A stretch of 64,000 nucleotides of DNA, taken from positions 1,490,734-1,554,733 of the forward strand of contig VZRN01001796.1 in assembly GCA_013397935.1 (NCBI GenBank). The letters run 5' to 3'. Origin of the DNA: Dasyornis broadbenti. Taxonomy: Eukaryota; Chordata; Aves; Passeriformes; Dasyornithidae. Position 1 is the first letter of the stretch, and each line of letters starts with the position of its first letter. The notes beneath the pieces are model-generated. The model was not told where the DNA came from and ran no database searches. It saw only the letters and a list, made by a program, of their open reading frames with translations. Positions 21,673-35,700 of this stretch are shown one piece after another. Position numbers and translations under genes: made by a program.

Positions 21673-24600
21673 GTCTTTCCGTCTCTCCTGATGGAACTGG
21701 TTTACTTTGTATAAATACATCAAAATAGGAGCAGACTCCTGGAACTTCTTTGTTCCAAGCACTTGGCTTAGACGATGTGATAAATTGGAATGAAGGGATG
21801 TCTCATCTAAACCAGAAACTTTGTATTAGAACTCTGAGACCTTCCCTGACAAAAGCTGCACCAAAATAAATTGCTTTCCATGCAAAACTTTTGGGTTTGA
21901 ATCTCATTTTCCACTGAAAAAGCATTTTGTCAAAAGATGCTTGATGAGTTCTCTTTCTGAAGAAACACGTTTTCAGTAATCACTCCGTGGGCCAAGGAAA
22001 TCTTTGAACATCATGAGCTTCATCAGTGTCGTCCTACAGATGCAGTTTTACATAAGTAATTAACTTGACAAATACACATAAGCATTCTCTACTGGCTTGC
22101 AGTTATTTTCAGGGTATAGGGAGTAATTAACACTGCCTCTGAAAGCAGCTGCAACTTATTGATGAGCAGTCTTTGCATATGAATAGATTTTGATCTGTGA
22201 ATGACTAATTTCTACTTCTGAAAGAGATTCAACATCTTTTGCTTCCTGCTAGAAAGCAATTGCAATTTATGTGGACAATCCAGCATTGAACACCACCCCT
22301 AGATTGGAAGCTGCATTTCATTCTTAACTTGCTCCCTTGCTTTTGATATTGCCCAATAAATTCCACTGAAGCAGAATCTTAAAGGCCCCTCAAGTGATAA
22401 TTTGTGGGACTCTGAGCACTGAAATCATAGGAACACAAGAGAATCTGAATGTTTTGTATTATCTTTGTGCTTGCTTCAGACCACACACAGAAAGAGTCCT
22501 TTTGCACTTGAGCACTTCCAATTTATGCTCCGTTGCAAGAGAAGATGCGGTCACAAAATGGCCCCGTCAGGTTTTGTGCAGAGAGATCAAAAGCAACAGT
22601 TAAGTTGCTACGAATGTCAACCTAGAAAGCAGCTTTAATGTATACAATATTTACATATTCCTCTGGCTGCTCTAAGTCTTTTTGCTTCAGACCACTCCAG
22701 TGAGTTTTATATGAAGAGGTTTGATGCTGATGATGTAGGAACTATTCAGGAATTACTGCTAATGGAATCTACTGGATAGCTCAGTCTCTGGCCATAGGTG
22801 CTGGCCCTAAGATTTGGGAAATCCATTCTCCTTGGATGCTCTCTTCCCACTATTTGCACAAAAGTTACTGTGAACAAGTCAAGCATCATCAATTCCCAGT
22901 TTCCCAACAATTTTCCCTCTTGAGTTGAGCATCCTGTGTCTTATTCCTGGAGCAGGGAAGAGGGACCACCACAGCTCTGCTGACATGGCCAGTGTGTTTT
23001 CATTTCCCCTCTGGTCTTTTCAAAATCCAGCACAATCTGGGTGTACAAGCTACCAATATTGCATGAAGAGTTCCACAACCGTGCTCAACAGAGCTGTGAA
23101 ATGCTTCATTTTGCCCATTGAATAAGAAAAAACAATTCTAATCCACTGGTGGTTGGAGACACTTCAGCAATGAGATCATATCTTTTTATAATCTCAGTAT
23201 TTAGTGTGTAATTGAAACCAGGAGAATAAAAAAAATGGCTTTTGAAGACAGAGTGTCTCTATCGAATATTCAGCCACTTGTTGAATATGCACATTTGGGG
23301 GTGCAGGATAGAGAAAGCAGTTTATCACAATCAAAGGGGCACAGAGCAATAGCACTGAGGGACATTTTTCGTATAAATTAATAGTTAATAATATAAAGGT
23401 GTGGAAAATAGGAAGCCAGGCAAACAGGGGATAAGAAGAATTAGTGTGAATGCTACACAAAGGATTCATTTCAACTCTGTCAAAGAATGATGGTCCTGCC
23501 GACTCCATGGTTCATCTCTGGTAGCTTTGTCCATAAATAAACACTTTAGTCACCAATCACTTCCATCTCCAAGGGATCCTGATCACATATCAGTGTTTAT
23601 TCTGTGCCATGGCATCTATTTAGTCTTAACAAAAGTGGTGCAACAACCACATTTGAATCTGGACAATTATATAAACGCCATTGCACGAGTTTCTGATTAA
23701 AACCTAAATGTGTAAAACTTTACGTACAAGTACTTCTTCATCAGCCTGGACTCAAGAATTCAAGTAATTCATTGGTGAAATAATAAATTTCCCACAAGGC
23801 CTTGTAAGCAAATCAGCTTTGAATAGAAGTGGCATCTGCTCATCCATGGTTTCATCAGCTCCTGAACCAATATTAATTGGTTGCATTCTCCTGGTAGAGC
23901 TGAGGCTGTCCCTGCATCCCCTCAGCTCCGTTTCTGTGGGGAGAATTGGGTAAAGAAGGAACCAGGAGAAGGTCAGCCAAGCATTCTTTGGGGCTTTTGA
24001 GGCTTTGAGGAAAGGACTGCGAGATTTTGGCAATGTGTGAAGGAATCCAGATGCAAAGCCTGTGAGACAAACCAGGTTCTGATAGGTGCTGGAAAACAGT
24101 GGGAGGCACTGGCTGGCAAGATGGGAGAGCAACGAACCCCAGGAAGCTGGCAGGGAGACTGAGGCGGGAGGCTTGGGGGGAATTCAGTCACATTTGGGGT
24201 TGTTTTTCAGAGCTCCACACCGAGCTGGTTCTTACAGCTTCATTCTGGCAGGTGGGCATGGCATTGATGAGCAAGGCAGGATCCTCTAAACTCGATTTTG
24301 AAACTGAGGGCTGCCTTTCTGCACAGAGGGAGCTGTTATCAGCCCTGGCTCTGGTAGCCAGAGGAAACATTTCCTTCAGATTGCAGCCACCTTCCCCAGC
24401 AGATGCTGGTTCGGCTGCACTCCTGCATCCCTTGGCTGCAGCTTCTGATGCACAGGAGGAAGGAGCAGCCATGTGGGAATAACAGCAGTGGGACACTTTG
24501 AACTGCTCCAGTGTGATCCCAGGGCCCTGAGGATTAGAGTGTCCTCAGGGAAAGGGTTTTATGGGTAGAATAGAGAGCGATTTCCCTTGATTCACTCACA

Positions 24601-25490
24601 GACACAAAACTGCACTGATCTGGTTCCGGAGTGACCTGAACTCCTCTTAGAGAAGTGAATCTTGTGTAAATCTAAAAATAATAATTCGATGATAAGGTAA
24701 CGTATCATTAATTTGAGCATTTTTGGTCGTCTTTCAGATACAGGTTCCTTTAAATACGTTAGGAGAAGGTAATGATGATCAAATCTTTAATCTCAGGACA
24801 CAGGAACGTCGATTTCTGTAATGCAATCTAGCAGTACTTTCTCAGGAATAAAATTACTGCAAGAATCCCCTCTTCCACGTGCGCATCCACTCCCACAGCA
24901 TCACCTACCCCTCACAGTACACGGGTGGAAACTTTGAGGGAAGGAGTTAATCTGGGGCAGAGGAAGAGCTGAAATAGACAGTGAGGCTGCACATCCACTG
25001 CTTTGGAAATAAAGTGCAGGGACTGGGGAAATTCCTGTTCTGGCTGCTCCAGTCAGAGTTGCCACGTAGGCTTCAAGGTCTGCCTATTTCTAAACATTAT
25101 TTATTTATTTATTCTGTGAGCTGAACACCTTCAAATGGGACACAGAACTGTCCCAAGGGTCTCTTGCACACCTTGTGTTTCCACGCAAAGAACTAGAGCT
25201 GTCTTCAGTCCATGAGTAGAATTAACCATGGTATTTAAATGCTTTTCACAACTAACACAGCCCCAATTTACCACGCATTAAATGGCCTTCTCAGGACAGC
25301 AAGCATATATTTTTGTACTCACCAATATATGATATACTGTACAAAATAAAAATATATCCACATTTTGAAACAACAAACCAAGATTTATAAAGGTATATCC
25401 AACTTTAACATATAATCCGAAGAGCAGAGTTCCTTCTGCACCTTGAAAACATTACCTCTGATTAAACAGTGATTACAATCTTCCCTCAGA

Positions 25491-25530
25491 TGAAATATAT
25501 ATGTATGTATATATATTTATGTATATAATT
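25491..25530. repeat. TA-rich low-complexity run
   Basis: Alternating TATA/TGTA sequence. It lies at the end of a wider AT-rich block (about 25300-25530) with several short self-complementary ATATAT stretches. Confidence 0.75.
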
Positions 25531-28500
25531 TCAAAATCAAAGCCTTGCACTTCTTCTGGATGTCATCTGCTGGCACTGGGAGCTGATCCCAGCATCCCAG
25601 AATGCAGCTTGGCAGGTATTAATCTCCTGCTTAGAAAGGGCTCTCTAATTGCCCCGTGTTTTCTCCCTTTTGAACTCTCTCACTAACCTGTAATTTCTCC
25701 TGCTATCTGCCCAAAGGTAAATGAAGTATCTGGTACACCCAGGGAATTCCTCATCTGCTACAGGTGACTTCAGATCGGGAGTTGCCATCACCAGGTAAGA
25801 ATGAATTTCCATGTAACCAGGTTTCAATAACATCCCCGGGCAAGAGAGATCGCTCCTGCTTCCATTTTTATCCTGTTTATTAGCTCTTAGGAGAAGAGCA
25901 GTGAAGCCTTCACAGAGCCTCCTCCTCTGAGCTCCAGCACAAGATTGAAACTGGGAGAGATTCTGATCATTGAGCAAGTATTGACTTGATTTAATAAGGC
26001 AAGAAGAACCTCAAGGAGCAATTTGCTGTTGCTGCTACTCCCCACGGGCTCCAGGTGCTGAGCGATCCAGCACCTTCAGCCTGACACTCTTTGTCTTCCC
26101 CACTTTGCAAAATCAGGGTTATTCTCGCATTTGGCCCTTTGCACCTAGGCAAAGGCATGACAAGAAATCTTCCACTGTCTGTCTCCGTTTGAAAAGATTC
26201 TGCTGTTAATAAGCAGCTGGTCAAAGCCAGTGCTATGGAAGAGTGGGGAGGAGGCTGCAGGATTAAGTGCAGCTTCGAATGGAGGGACGATGGGTCTGTG
26301 GCAGCCAAAAGAAGGGCTTGAACTGAAATAGGAAAGTAGCAACTCTTCTTCTCCTCAGTTTGAGAAACACTCTTCTTCCTGCTGGCATCCTGGAATCTGT
26401 CACTTCTTTCACTGTGGCCTCTGTCTTGTTCCACATGTGGGGAAGTAGACAAGACACCAGGAAAATAATCAATGCCAAGCGCTTGGGGTTTGGCTTTTGG
26501 AATGCACAGGAAGGACAGGATTTATAACAGAAAGTCTGGGATAGCCTTTGCTCCAGACACCAGCACTGCTTTCTCTGCCTGAAGGTTCAAGCTTCTGTAC
26601 CCAAAACTGTCCCATGTCTTTTAATTCTCATAACTACAAAGTTCATTTCAAATCCACTACAGATTTCCTAACAGAAAAGGTGAAATAATTTTCTAGATGA
26701 AAGCTCTGGGAGGATACTCAAGTTTTAGCCAGCTGTTTTAGATGCGGACAATTCAGATTATAATCAATCAGTTGGTGGGCAAACAGATTATAAATTCAAG
26801 ACAAACCAGTGAAATTATTCCCATGTATGTGATAAGAAGTGAAAGTGCAAAAAAACAAGCCAGCAGTTGGGAAGACAATTTTAGTTCAGCTGAAGAAAAT
26901 GTTGTCCTGGTACCCAGAAATTCATGTTTTTAGTTCAAGCAATTTTATTCCATTTCAGCTCACAGTGGGGTTGGAAACAACACGCCCTCGGGAACAGTGG
27001 GAAGCAGCTGTGGCCAGGAACAGTCCAACATCACCTGCTGGGCCTGGAACAGCTTCCAGCTCCAGGGAATGTGTCTGGCATCTCCACTTAGGAACAGCTG
27101 AAGCCCTGAACCATCCACCTGTAGGTTCCCTGGTTTGGTAAAAGCAAAAAAAAAAACCAGTTGGAGGTCCTGGAGAATCCCCTGTTGCAGACCCTGCCTG
27201 GCACGGGGCTCCATGTGCTGGCTCTGTGTGTGTGGTGCTTTCATCAGCTGCGCAGACAGTGGGTGGGGAGGTTGGAGAGGGTGTGGAGACATTTCACAAA
27301 AGCAAAAACAACCTACAGGTGCAGCTAAAAATACCTCTGCCTCTAATTCAGCCAACAAGCTCAAAATGCCAGCACAGTCCCAGTGTCAGAGTGTGTGAAC
27401 CTGTCAACATTCAGCAGAAATGGTTATTCTCTTTTTTCCTTCATTACAGTTACTTCAATAATTAGTTCAATAATTAAACACAGTAAGAGTTGGAGAGCTG
27501 GGGCTTGGCTCCTATAGACTGGTTCAGCTTTTAGATTTTTTTTTTCCCTCCACCTCTGTGTACACAGTTTTATTTGTATGCAAACAATATTTGTGCAGGT
27601 GCCTACCTAGGGTTTGGGGCATGCAAAACAAGGGCTTGCCAAAACTTTGCATTTTTTGTTTTCCTTTTCTTAAGCAAACAATCATTTCACATACCAGAGC
27701 GTTTGGGCACCAGAGGGATGTGTTCTGTATAAAAGCTCACATTCTTTATGGAACTACTTGTACTTTTTTCTTGCACTGCAAGTGAATAAGGGTACAAGAT
27801 AGAATAAAACCTTGTGACAGAATTCTGGAGTCTTTCTCTGCAGCCTCCAGAGTAAGAACATTTCTGTCTTAACCCCCTGACACTTCCTGCTACCTGATAC
27901 ACTCCAGGGTAACAAAGTACTTGAGGCAAGGAAAGAGTGATTCCTGGTTGGAAGTATTCAAAGGAGGGGACAAGCTGAGGATCCTCAGACGTGAGGTTCT
28001 TTAAGCAGGGACTTCTGGACACCTTGTGGGATCAAAATTAGCAAGTCCTAAACCTGAGTGTCAAACTGAATCTGCTTGTCTTGAATTGATTGTAAGATTA
28101 GTATCATTCTGAGTATCAAAATGAACAAGTATTCCATTACACTCCCAGAGCGCTGTGATTCAAAATGAAATAAGCCCAGCACATCTTCAGGGGGAGAACC
28201 GTGCAAGTCCAGCAGGGTTTTGTGCAAGGAGCAGTGCAGTGGCAGAGGGATCACAGCTCATTTTGGAGTGAGTGCTGCTCCATCCTGGAGCTTTGCAAGC
28301 AGCCCTGCTCCTGTTTGTGGGTTCCTCTGGCACCACCACCCCGCTGGGCTCTCCCAGGAGGAGTGATGTGGTATCTCTGTGCTTAGGAGGAAAAGCACAC
28401 CGAGATTCTCCTGGTCCCCCAGCCAGAGGAAGGAGCACGGTGCACCTCAGCTCGTGGCACAATCCAAACCAGAGGAACGTGCAAAATAACAGGAGAAATG

Positions 28501-29830
28501 TCACATTTGGGCTTCAGAAATGAAGGAGGCCACGACCACATCAACTACAACAGTGCCCAGACCCAGCAGGAGCTGAGGGAGCGCTACCTTCACCACTGCA
28601 GGGAGCCAGCTGCTGTAATCCAACATACAATGCCCAAAATTCGCATCCCAACCTTTTTGCTTCAGATTTTGAGGGTGTTCGGGATACCTGTCAGTGAAGT
28701 GAAATACAGCTTTGCAGCTTAGAGGGAAAATACAGCAACATAATGTTTGGAGGAAAAGCTTAATACACTTCCATTTTGTTATTCTTTCTCCTCCAGCCTG
28801 ATTAATGGTAGTTTATTAAGGATTTCGATTGGGAATAGAATTTGACATTACATTTAACTTGTAAACTCCTCCTTCAAAACAGAGGACAATGTGTGCTCCA
28901 TTGTCCAACACAAGCACGTATCTCTGCCAAGAAAAAGGACACTGGGCAGAGTGTCCACTGGTTCTGGTGGCTGTTGTTTGGCACAGGTCTGTGTTTGTAA
29001 AAAACCTCCATTTCCAGTCATTTGGGTGTGGAGGTTTCGTGGAACAAGCTTGATTAGGTTGCTTTCCTAAGGAGAGGAAGCTTATGTAATGGCTCAGTCT
29101 ATCTCTCGCTCCAAATTTCATACATATTTGACACATGAGCCAAGGCCTCAAAAATAATTAATTTTCTAAAGTTTCTTGGAAGTCAGCAACTGGAGACGGA
29201 AAAAGGAACCATATTCATTCCTGAGCTGAAGGCAAGAAAGAACCCAGGCCCCAAGTATCCTGTTTACTGCAGCAGGCTGCCCAGTGCCCCTGTACCTGGG
29301 GCTCAATTAGCCCCAGCACGTGGGGGGTTTGCCCCTGGGGGTGACGCTGAAATGAGGACCACAGTTGAGATATCCTTATTTATCACAGTGGGGAGCAGAG
29401 GTGCTTTAGGGATGAGACCACATAAATCTGTGTGAAGCTGCTTTGGTCTTGCTGTTTGTGGAGCAATGGGGTTTTTTTTCTCCTGGAAATGTACTCTGGC
29501 ATTCAAAACACGGTAAGCTCAGTCTCCCTGTTCTTAAAAAAAAAACGTGGAATACTCAACGGACTGTACCAAAGATGAGGCACAAAGTAATTAAAATACT
29601 GGGGAATATCCACAACATTCTGCTCCCTGGCTACTTCACTCTGGTATGAATGGGCAAGGGTGGGGAATCACTTCTGATCCACCTCTCTCAGCTCACTTGG
29701 ATTTACCCAGGGAATGAGAATGGGAGTGGAGCTGCTCAAGGCCAATCTGTGGACTCTGATTTTGCTGAGGAATAATAGCAATGCAGTGATGTAACTGCAG
29801 GAAACTGCCCAAAATCATAAAACGCCTCAC

Positions 29831-29844
29831 TTTTTTTTTTTTTT
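29831..29844. repeat. Poly-T tract, 14 bp
   Basis: 14 T followed by CCCCC. No attached retrocopy is seen. Confidence 0.85.
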
Positions 29845-32384
29845 CCCCCTTATATCTGTGTCATTCCCTTTCCATTTGTTGTTCTCAGCCTGAATTCCTT
29901 AGATAACTTTGCTGTAGACTTCAGTTTTACTGCAGATATGGAAAACTGCCTGGAAGTTTTGCTCCTTGGCTGCTCTGGCTGCTTTCCAGCCTCAATAATG
30001 CTCAAGATGCAACATATCCAACTTGCTCCAGCAATCATTCCGTGAAATACAGCAGAAAATAAAGAATCCCACGCAAAATTAACTCTGCTGCTCCCTTAAT
30101 TAATGACTTCAGGAAGCTGGAAAAGTGAGTTGTGGCCCAGGTTTTGGAGTGCTAATTCTAATTCTGCTGGAGTGTGAGGTGAGCCTAAAATATATCAATA
30201 CAGAGCTAATCTGGAGGTCAGTGAACATGGCAGATTTTCAGTCAGTGGTGGGGTTTTTTCTATCCAATAACCAGAGGATGTTGGTAGCTCTGACTGCAGC
30301 CTGGGCACACACTGAAGCTGTTAGAAAATGAGTGTGGAGACACCTGGATTGTATCAGGCAACTCTTGTAACAAAAACTGAGATGATTTCTGTGAAACAGA
30401 GCTTCAACCCAGGGGCAAAGTCCTGAATAACAAATGGAGCTGCATGAAGCATACAAAGACAGCGAGGAAGGTTTGAAAGCTGCCTGAGAACAGGACACAC
30501 ATTTTACACTGTACATCCAAGTGGGAGAGAGAGCCATGCTCACTCGACTTTTAGACATAAAATCCTGATTTCTCTTGCTTATTAGTGCCCGGCAGAAATT
30601 TTCATGTTGTAAATTTTCTTAAATGTAAATGCAAGCTGTAAATTTTCTTGCTGGGTCTCTGCCCTAAGGTGATTCTGTTTGTCCATCAATATGGATAAAA
30701 TAGCAATTAAGAAGGAAAAAATAGTAAATTCTACTCTGTTAAATATTTTCCAGCTGTTTCTTTGAAACTGCAGTGTGCCTAGCCTTTCAAGCAAGTGCTT
30801 CAAATTCAGTGAGTTAATTGCTTTGGTGGAGGACGTGTCTGCTGACATCTTGCAGACTGATACATTTCCCCTGGCTGGCCATCCACTGGATTTATTTCCA
30901 TCCTGAATCCCTTGCTCATGTGCAGCCCTAGCAAACCAAAATATTCACCAGCATGGGCTGTGAGGGGCCAAGGCTGCACCCACCATCCTGACTCATGGTG
31001 AGAGGGAGCTGAAGTGTTGGAGCCCTGAAATTTGACACATCTGCATCAAGCCGCTGAAGGAACTCCTGCCTGTTGCCCAAATCCCACCCCATCACCACTG
31101 TTTGTGCTGTCAGAGACACCTGAGAAAGGCAGAGCAAGAGCCCAGGCTCTGCATGGGACTTTAAACTCCTTTAATCTTTCCTTGGAAGGTATATCAGAAA
31201 GAAGATAAGATGAAGAAAGTAGATAAGTTAAATTCCTACCACTTGGTTTCCTCATTGAAACAGCTCTGGGGCTGTGCCAAGCATCTTTCATGTTCCTACA
31301 TTTCATTTTTGCTGATCTTGACATTCCTTCAGAACTTTGCCTTTCTGCTGCTGCTAAACATCAGATTATTGTGACATCATACTGCCCTACACTGGATCTT
31401 TCTGGGGCAAAAGCCTGCTTCTCTCACAGCTTCCCAGGAGCTTCAGTGAAGTTGCTGAGATTCCCTCACCGTCGGTGGGAGCTCTGTCCTTGAGCACCTC
31501 ACTGAGCCTCTGTCCCAGTTCCCCATTTTGGGAAAGAGGCATTTGGTGTTTCATGGCTCCCACCTTTTGTCTTGACCCTTGTTTCAGGTGTAAGAAGAGG
31601 TAGGGTAGGGTTTCATACAACACAAGCTACAACTGATTTTTACTGAGCAGCGGCAGGAAGGATTTCACCGGAAGGAGAGAACCTGGACATACCAAGGCTG
31701 ACGGAGTTGAGAAAAGTTCCTATTCTGAGGCAGCTGAAGGATTTAAGAGTCAGAAACTCCAGCCTTTCCTGTGTGCTGAATGTCCTGGCTAACACAGACT
31801 GTGATAAAAGAGGATATTATTGCTTTTCTTGCAACTCCCGACCTGCTGCCAGATATTGTCCACCTGTGGATGGCCATCAGAAAGCCTGGGATTTTTGTTT
31901 GCCAGCAGAGGATATGGGTGACCGTTCTCTGTACTCTCAGAATCTCTCACTGGAAGGTGTCCTTAATCAAGTATTAAATTGCAAATCTGATGTGCTGCAA
32001 AACTACAAAGGAATCTGCCAAGCTCATATCCATAAATAACAGGCATTTTGCATATTTATTTTCAGTTGGTTTTTGTTCAGAACACACACAGCCTGAGACA
32101 CAGTGAGACAGCTTTCACATGCCTGCTTGATGCTTCCTTTAGTTTTTCCTCTGCTATAAATTAAAATACATATGTTCAAATTTCCTCTACAAAATTAATG
32201 AGGGGAAATGAAGAAATGTAAATTAGCAAGACAGCTTTTAAAATATTTAGATTGTGTCTTTTAAGTTGTTCTATGCTATTTTAACATTTCATTTCAGCTA
32301 TATTACTAAATAGTATAAAATGCTGCATGTGAAATACTTTGAGGGTCACACAGCTGGGAGAGCAGAGGTTTAAGTATCAGGGAG

Positions 32385-32717
32385 GAACCCCAACAACCTC
32401 CCCACGAGGAGCAGCAGAAGCGCAGGCGCTGATCCCTCTGTGACAGGGACAGGAGCCAGGGAGTGGCTGGAGCTGTGCCAGGGAGGGTCAGGTTGGAGAT
32501 CAGGGAAAGGTTCTTCCCTCAGAGGGTGCTGGGCACTGCCCAGGGTCCCCAGGGAATGGGCACGGCCCTGAGGCTGCCAGAGCTCCAGGAGCGTTTGGAC
32601 AGCGCTGCCAGGGATGCACAGGGTGGGATTGTTGGGGTGTCTGTGCAGGGCCAGGGGTTGGACTGAGTGATCCCTGTGGGTCCTTTCCAGCTCAGAATAT
32701 TCTGTGATTCTATGAAA
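32385..32717 (+). mobile_element. CR1 LINE, 5'-truncated 3' end
   Basis: Sense-strand CR1 tail. TTCTTCCCTCAGAGGGTGCT is followed by GGGCACTGCCCAGGGTCCC, GAGCTCCAGGAGCGTTTGGA, GGTTGGACTGAGTGATCCCT, and the terminal TTCTGTGATTCTATGAA. Only the 3' untranslated end remains, as in most avian CR1 insertions, which truncate at the 5' end. The 5' limit is approximate: GCTGATCCCTCTGTGACAGG is clearly CR1, and the bases before it less so. Divergence is modest, so this is among the younger copies here. It cannot move, because no reverse transcriptase is present. Confidence 0.93.
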
Positions 32718-35700
32718 AACATCTGTGCATTTTAAACACCCACCTAATGCTGGTAGGAGGTCACCTCCAGGTTCCTTTGAAGAGTACAGTGGGAACTACT
32801 GTTCTTACCATGAAGCACCAAAGCAAATCTCAAAATTGCATCCCAGGCCAAGGTGCTGGGCCCCATTGCTTCGCCCCCTGCAAGAGCCTTTGCTGCAGAG
32901 GAGACTCTGCAATCCTCAGCAGGGGCTGCTCCGGGGCTGAGCCGTCCGTGTGGAGCAGCAGAACCTCAGCGCTCCCGAACGCTAACGAGAGCCAGGATTA
33001 AACGGTGGCACACTTGGAAAAAGCAGGCTTTAGTTCACATTAATCTCAGCCATCACTTGGAAACTTCTGACCTACATGGAGCCTCACAAGGAGCTCCCAG
33101 TGCAGACACACCACGGCAGCGATTCGGGGTGGCCGTGGAGCCCCAGGACTGTGTGGATGTGGTAAGTGCATTGTTATGCAAACACACGGCTACTTTGAAA
33201 CCTCACTTTCACACTCCTTGCGGGTTTCGTTTCACAGAGTCAAAAAGGAGGCAGAAATGAAACCTCCTGCAAGTAGGCTTCGATTAAATCTAGAAAGGAT
33301 TTTTACACACGAGTCAGAGGCAGGCAGTCTGAAACCCTGAAATGGAACGGTGCTGCTCAGGAAAGGGAAGTGGTGCACTTCAAAATGCAGTTTTCTTCCT
33401 GGTAAACATTAATCCCTGTGCTGTTTCAATATTTAAATAGAAAATGACAATTTCAAAGATTATTAGATTATGATTTTTCCTCAGAAAATTGGACATTTCC
33501 ACCCAATTCTTTACACAAAATTCATAAACCTCCCTCTAGAAATAGCACTGGGGCTTTTCCATCTGATTGCAGACTATTTAACCTTTAGAAGCAGGTTCGG
33601 CAAGTATTTAATCCTGACCCTTTAGCCTGGATTCACAGATCCATTAATCTTCTATACAATTAAAAACTGTGAAAACCCCATTGCCCCCACCCGGCGCCCC
33701 TGAGACTCACCAGAGCCTGACCCGTGTTCCCACACCCAGCCAGCCCACGGGCACCGTCCGAGGGAGTTTGGATCCAAGGAAAATCCAAAGGGACCCGGCT
33801 GGGACTGCTGCCCCAGGTGCACCTGGGGTTAAGAGTTCGCAGGGAGAGCTGAGACACCGGGAATGGCTCTGCTCTCCAAAGGGCTCCAATGCATTCTTTG
33901 TGTGAGCACAAATACCTGGAGCCACAGGCTGAGCCCTGCAGTGTCACATGGGTGACAGAGCTAAAAAAGGCAAACCCAGAGGCTTCATTTTCATGGCCCC
34001 AAATGTTGGTGTTTTCCCCCGGGGCTGCTCGTGCGCCTCTTCCAGCCTGTCCTACAGTTTTCCCGGAATTTTGAAATCCCGCTCTCTTTTGGGTTTGTAC
34101 TTTTCGATTCTTTTATTTTTAGCTGCAGTATTTCACAGTGGTCTGCAGAGCCTGCTTGACGCCAGCAAATGTAACTGGATCCCGAGTCCCTGCGAGCCAG
34201 GAATTGCAGCCACGATCAGCACGCTGCCGAGAGCACAAACCTTGGCACGGGGCAAAACCAGCCAGTCTGAATCCTGCGTTTATCTCCTGCCTTGGGAAAG
34301 GAGGCACGGGGAGCTCATCAAAAAGGAAAGAAGAGCTGGGAAAGGTAGGGGTGAGCAAATAGAAATCAAAGATGCAAATCGGTCTGTCCCACAACAGATC
34401 GGTGTGAGCAGACTTCCAAAAGCAAGAGTTTACAAAAAACCCCGAGATATTTCACTGCAGTAACCTAGTAACAGGCCAGGCATGCACAAAGCAGGCTGCC
34501 TTTAAAAAGGGCTGCTGTCAGCAAGGTTGACTTCAGTGGATAAATAAGAATAGGCTGCTTGGCAGCAGGGCACCGCTGGCAGCCATCTCCCAGGTCACAT
34601 TTTCCAAGTCATGATGGCTCGTTTGATACCCACAGATCTGCAGCTCCCAGCTCTGTTTCAGATCAGTAAGGGCCACATCTCCCACCCAGCCTTTGGTGAG
34701 CAGCTGTGAGGTTTTCACCTTTCCCTTCCACATTGTACAACTGGAATAAATCTGGCTGAATCGCCTTGCCTGAACTTACTTTCCAGTTTTTTGCTCTGGC
34801 CCCATGGCAGAGAACAAAGGGAAGGATTGCCAATTTATCTGATTGAGAAATTGTTCATCCTGACTATTCTGGGATCTGTAACTGTGGCAACGTGTCTACA
34901 ACAGAGTGTGACCTCTCCAAGGAATTACAAACCAAGCGTATGGAGGCAGTTTATTTCCCAAAGGTGACACGGTGAGTCAGCAGCAGAGCCTGGATCAGAG
35001 TGGAGTGCTCAGCCCATCCCATGTGCAGCTCACTGCAGCACTGCTCCTGCTGCAGCCTCCAGGGAAGAAAGTTCAAAAAGCTGGGAATGCTGCACTCCTG
35101 CCCTCGCACTGCACTTTGCTGTTGATCTGTGTTTTGGCAGAGCTCCGTGTTTGTTGCCTGGAAAGAGTGTAAATCAAGGAAAACAGAAAGCACTGGGCTC
35201 GCCATGGAACAGGGGCACCATCAAGCTCCCTTTGGAGAGGCAGGAATGCTGGGCTGCCAGGAGTCGGGATATTCAGAGTGTGTGCAACACTGAAAATGCC
35301 TGAAAAGGAATTTTTTACAAGGCAGCTTCTCTGTCCTTTCATAAGTAACAAATGCAGAGTAAAACAAGTTGAACGCAGAGACCTGAACAGAGCAACTGTT
35401 TCCTGTCAGTTTTTTCCACTGCACAAAGAAGGTTGTGGGGTTTTTTTTAATCCTGGCGTATTTAAAACTGCTTTAGGCAAATAGCGTGACATGAGCATGT
35501 TTGCAAAGACAGCACTGAGTGTTTCATATTTGCGCACCTAACTGGGAGTAGTTCTGCCGCTGTCCTGATGCCACCCCACAGAGCGGCAGGGAATGTTCTC
35601 CCTTCACTGGGCTGCTGTGGCACTAACCAGGAAGAGACGTGTAACCTCCTGCATCCTCATCCTCTCACTTTCCCGGTACTCTTTGGATCACATTTCCTCT

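Larger units (their letters stand above)
16647..32384. other. Long non-coding stretch
   Basis: About 15.7 kb without a supported gene. Frames up to about 150 codons occur (for example 25991-26452 and 23194-23508, both minus), but none shows a domain, a signal or splice sites that make a model. The stretch holds a hexamer microsatellite, MIR-like remnants (17985-18115 and about 18987-19020), poly-T tracts, and a TA-rich block at 25300-25530. No CR1 copy is recognised here, although the density is five in the next 24 kb. Confidence 0.55.

Noticed and set aside
22130..22210. Cluster of TAATTA and TTTGCATA words suggestive of a homeobox/POU enhancer
   Set aside because: Such words are expected often in AT-rich DNA, and without conservation data this is not supportable.
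23194..23508. Hydrophobic 104-codon minus-strand frame suggestive of membrane segments
   Set aside because: Hydrophobicity follows from the T-rich complement of A-rich sequence. No receptor motif is present.
25991..26452. 153-codon minus-strand frame
   Set aside because: Low-information composition, no domain, and shorter frames overlap it in other registers.
28498..28722. 74-codon plus-strand frame with a protein-like stretch (GGHDHINYNSAQTQQELRER)
   Set aside because: It looks fairly natural, but I cannot match it to a family, and no convincing donor ends it. Worth a quick translated search only.
31707..32039. Cysteine-containing 110-codon plus-strand frame
   Set aside because: The Cys spacing fits no zinc-binding or disulphide family I recognise, and a second frame is open across the same bases.
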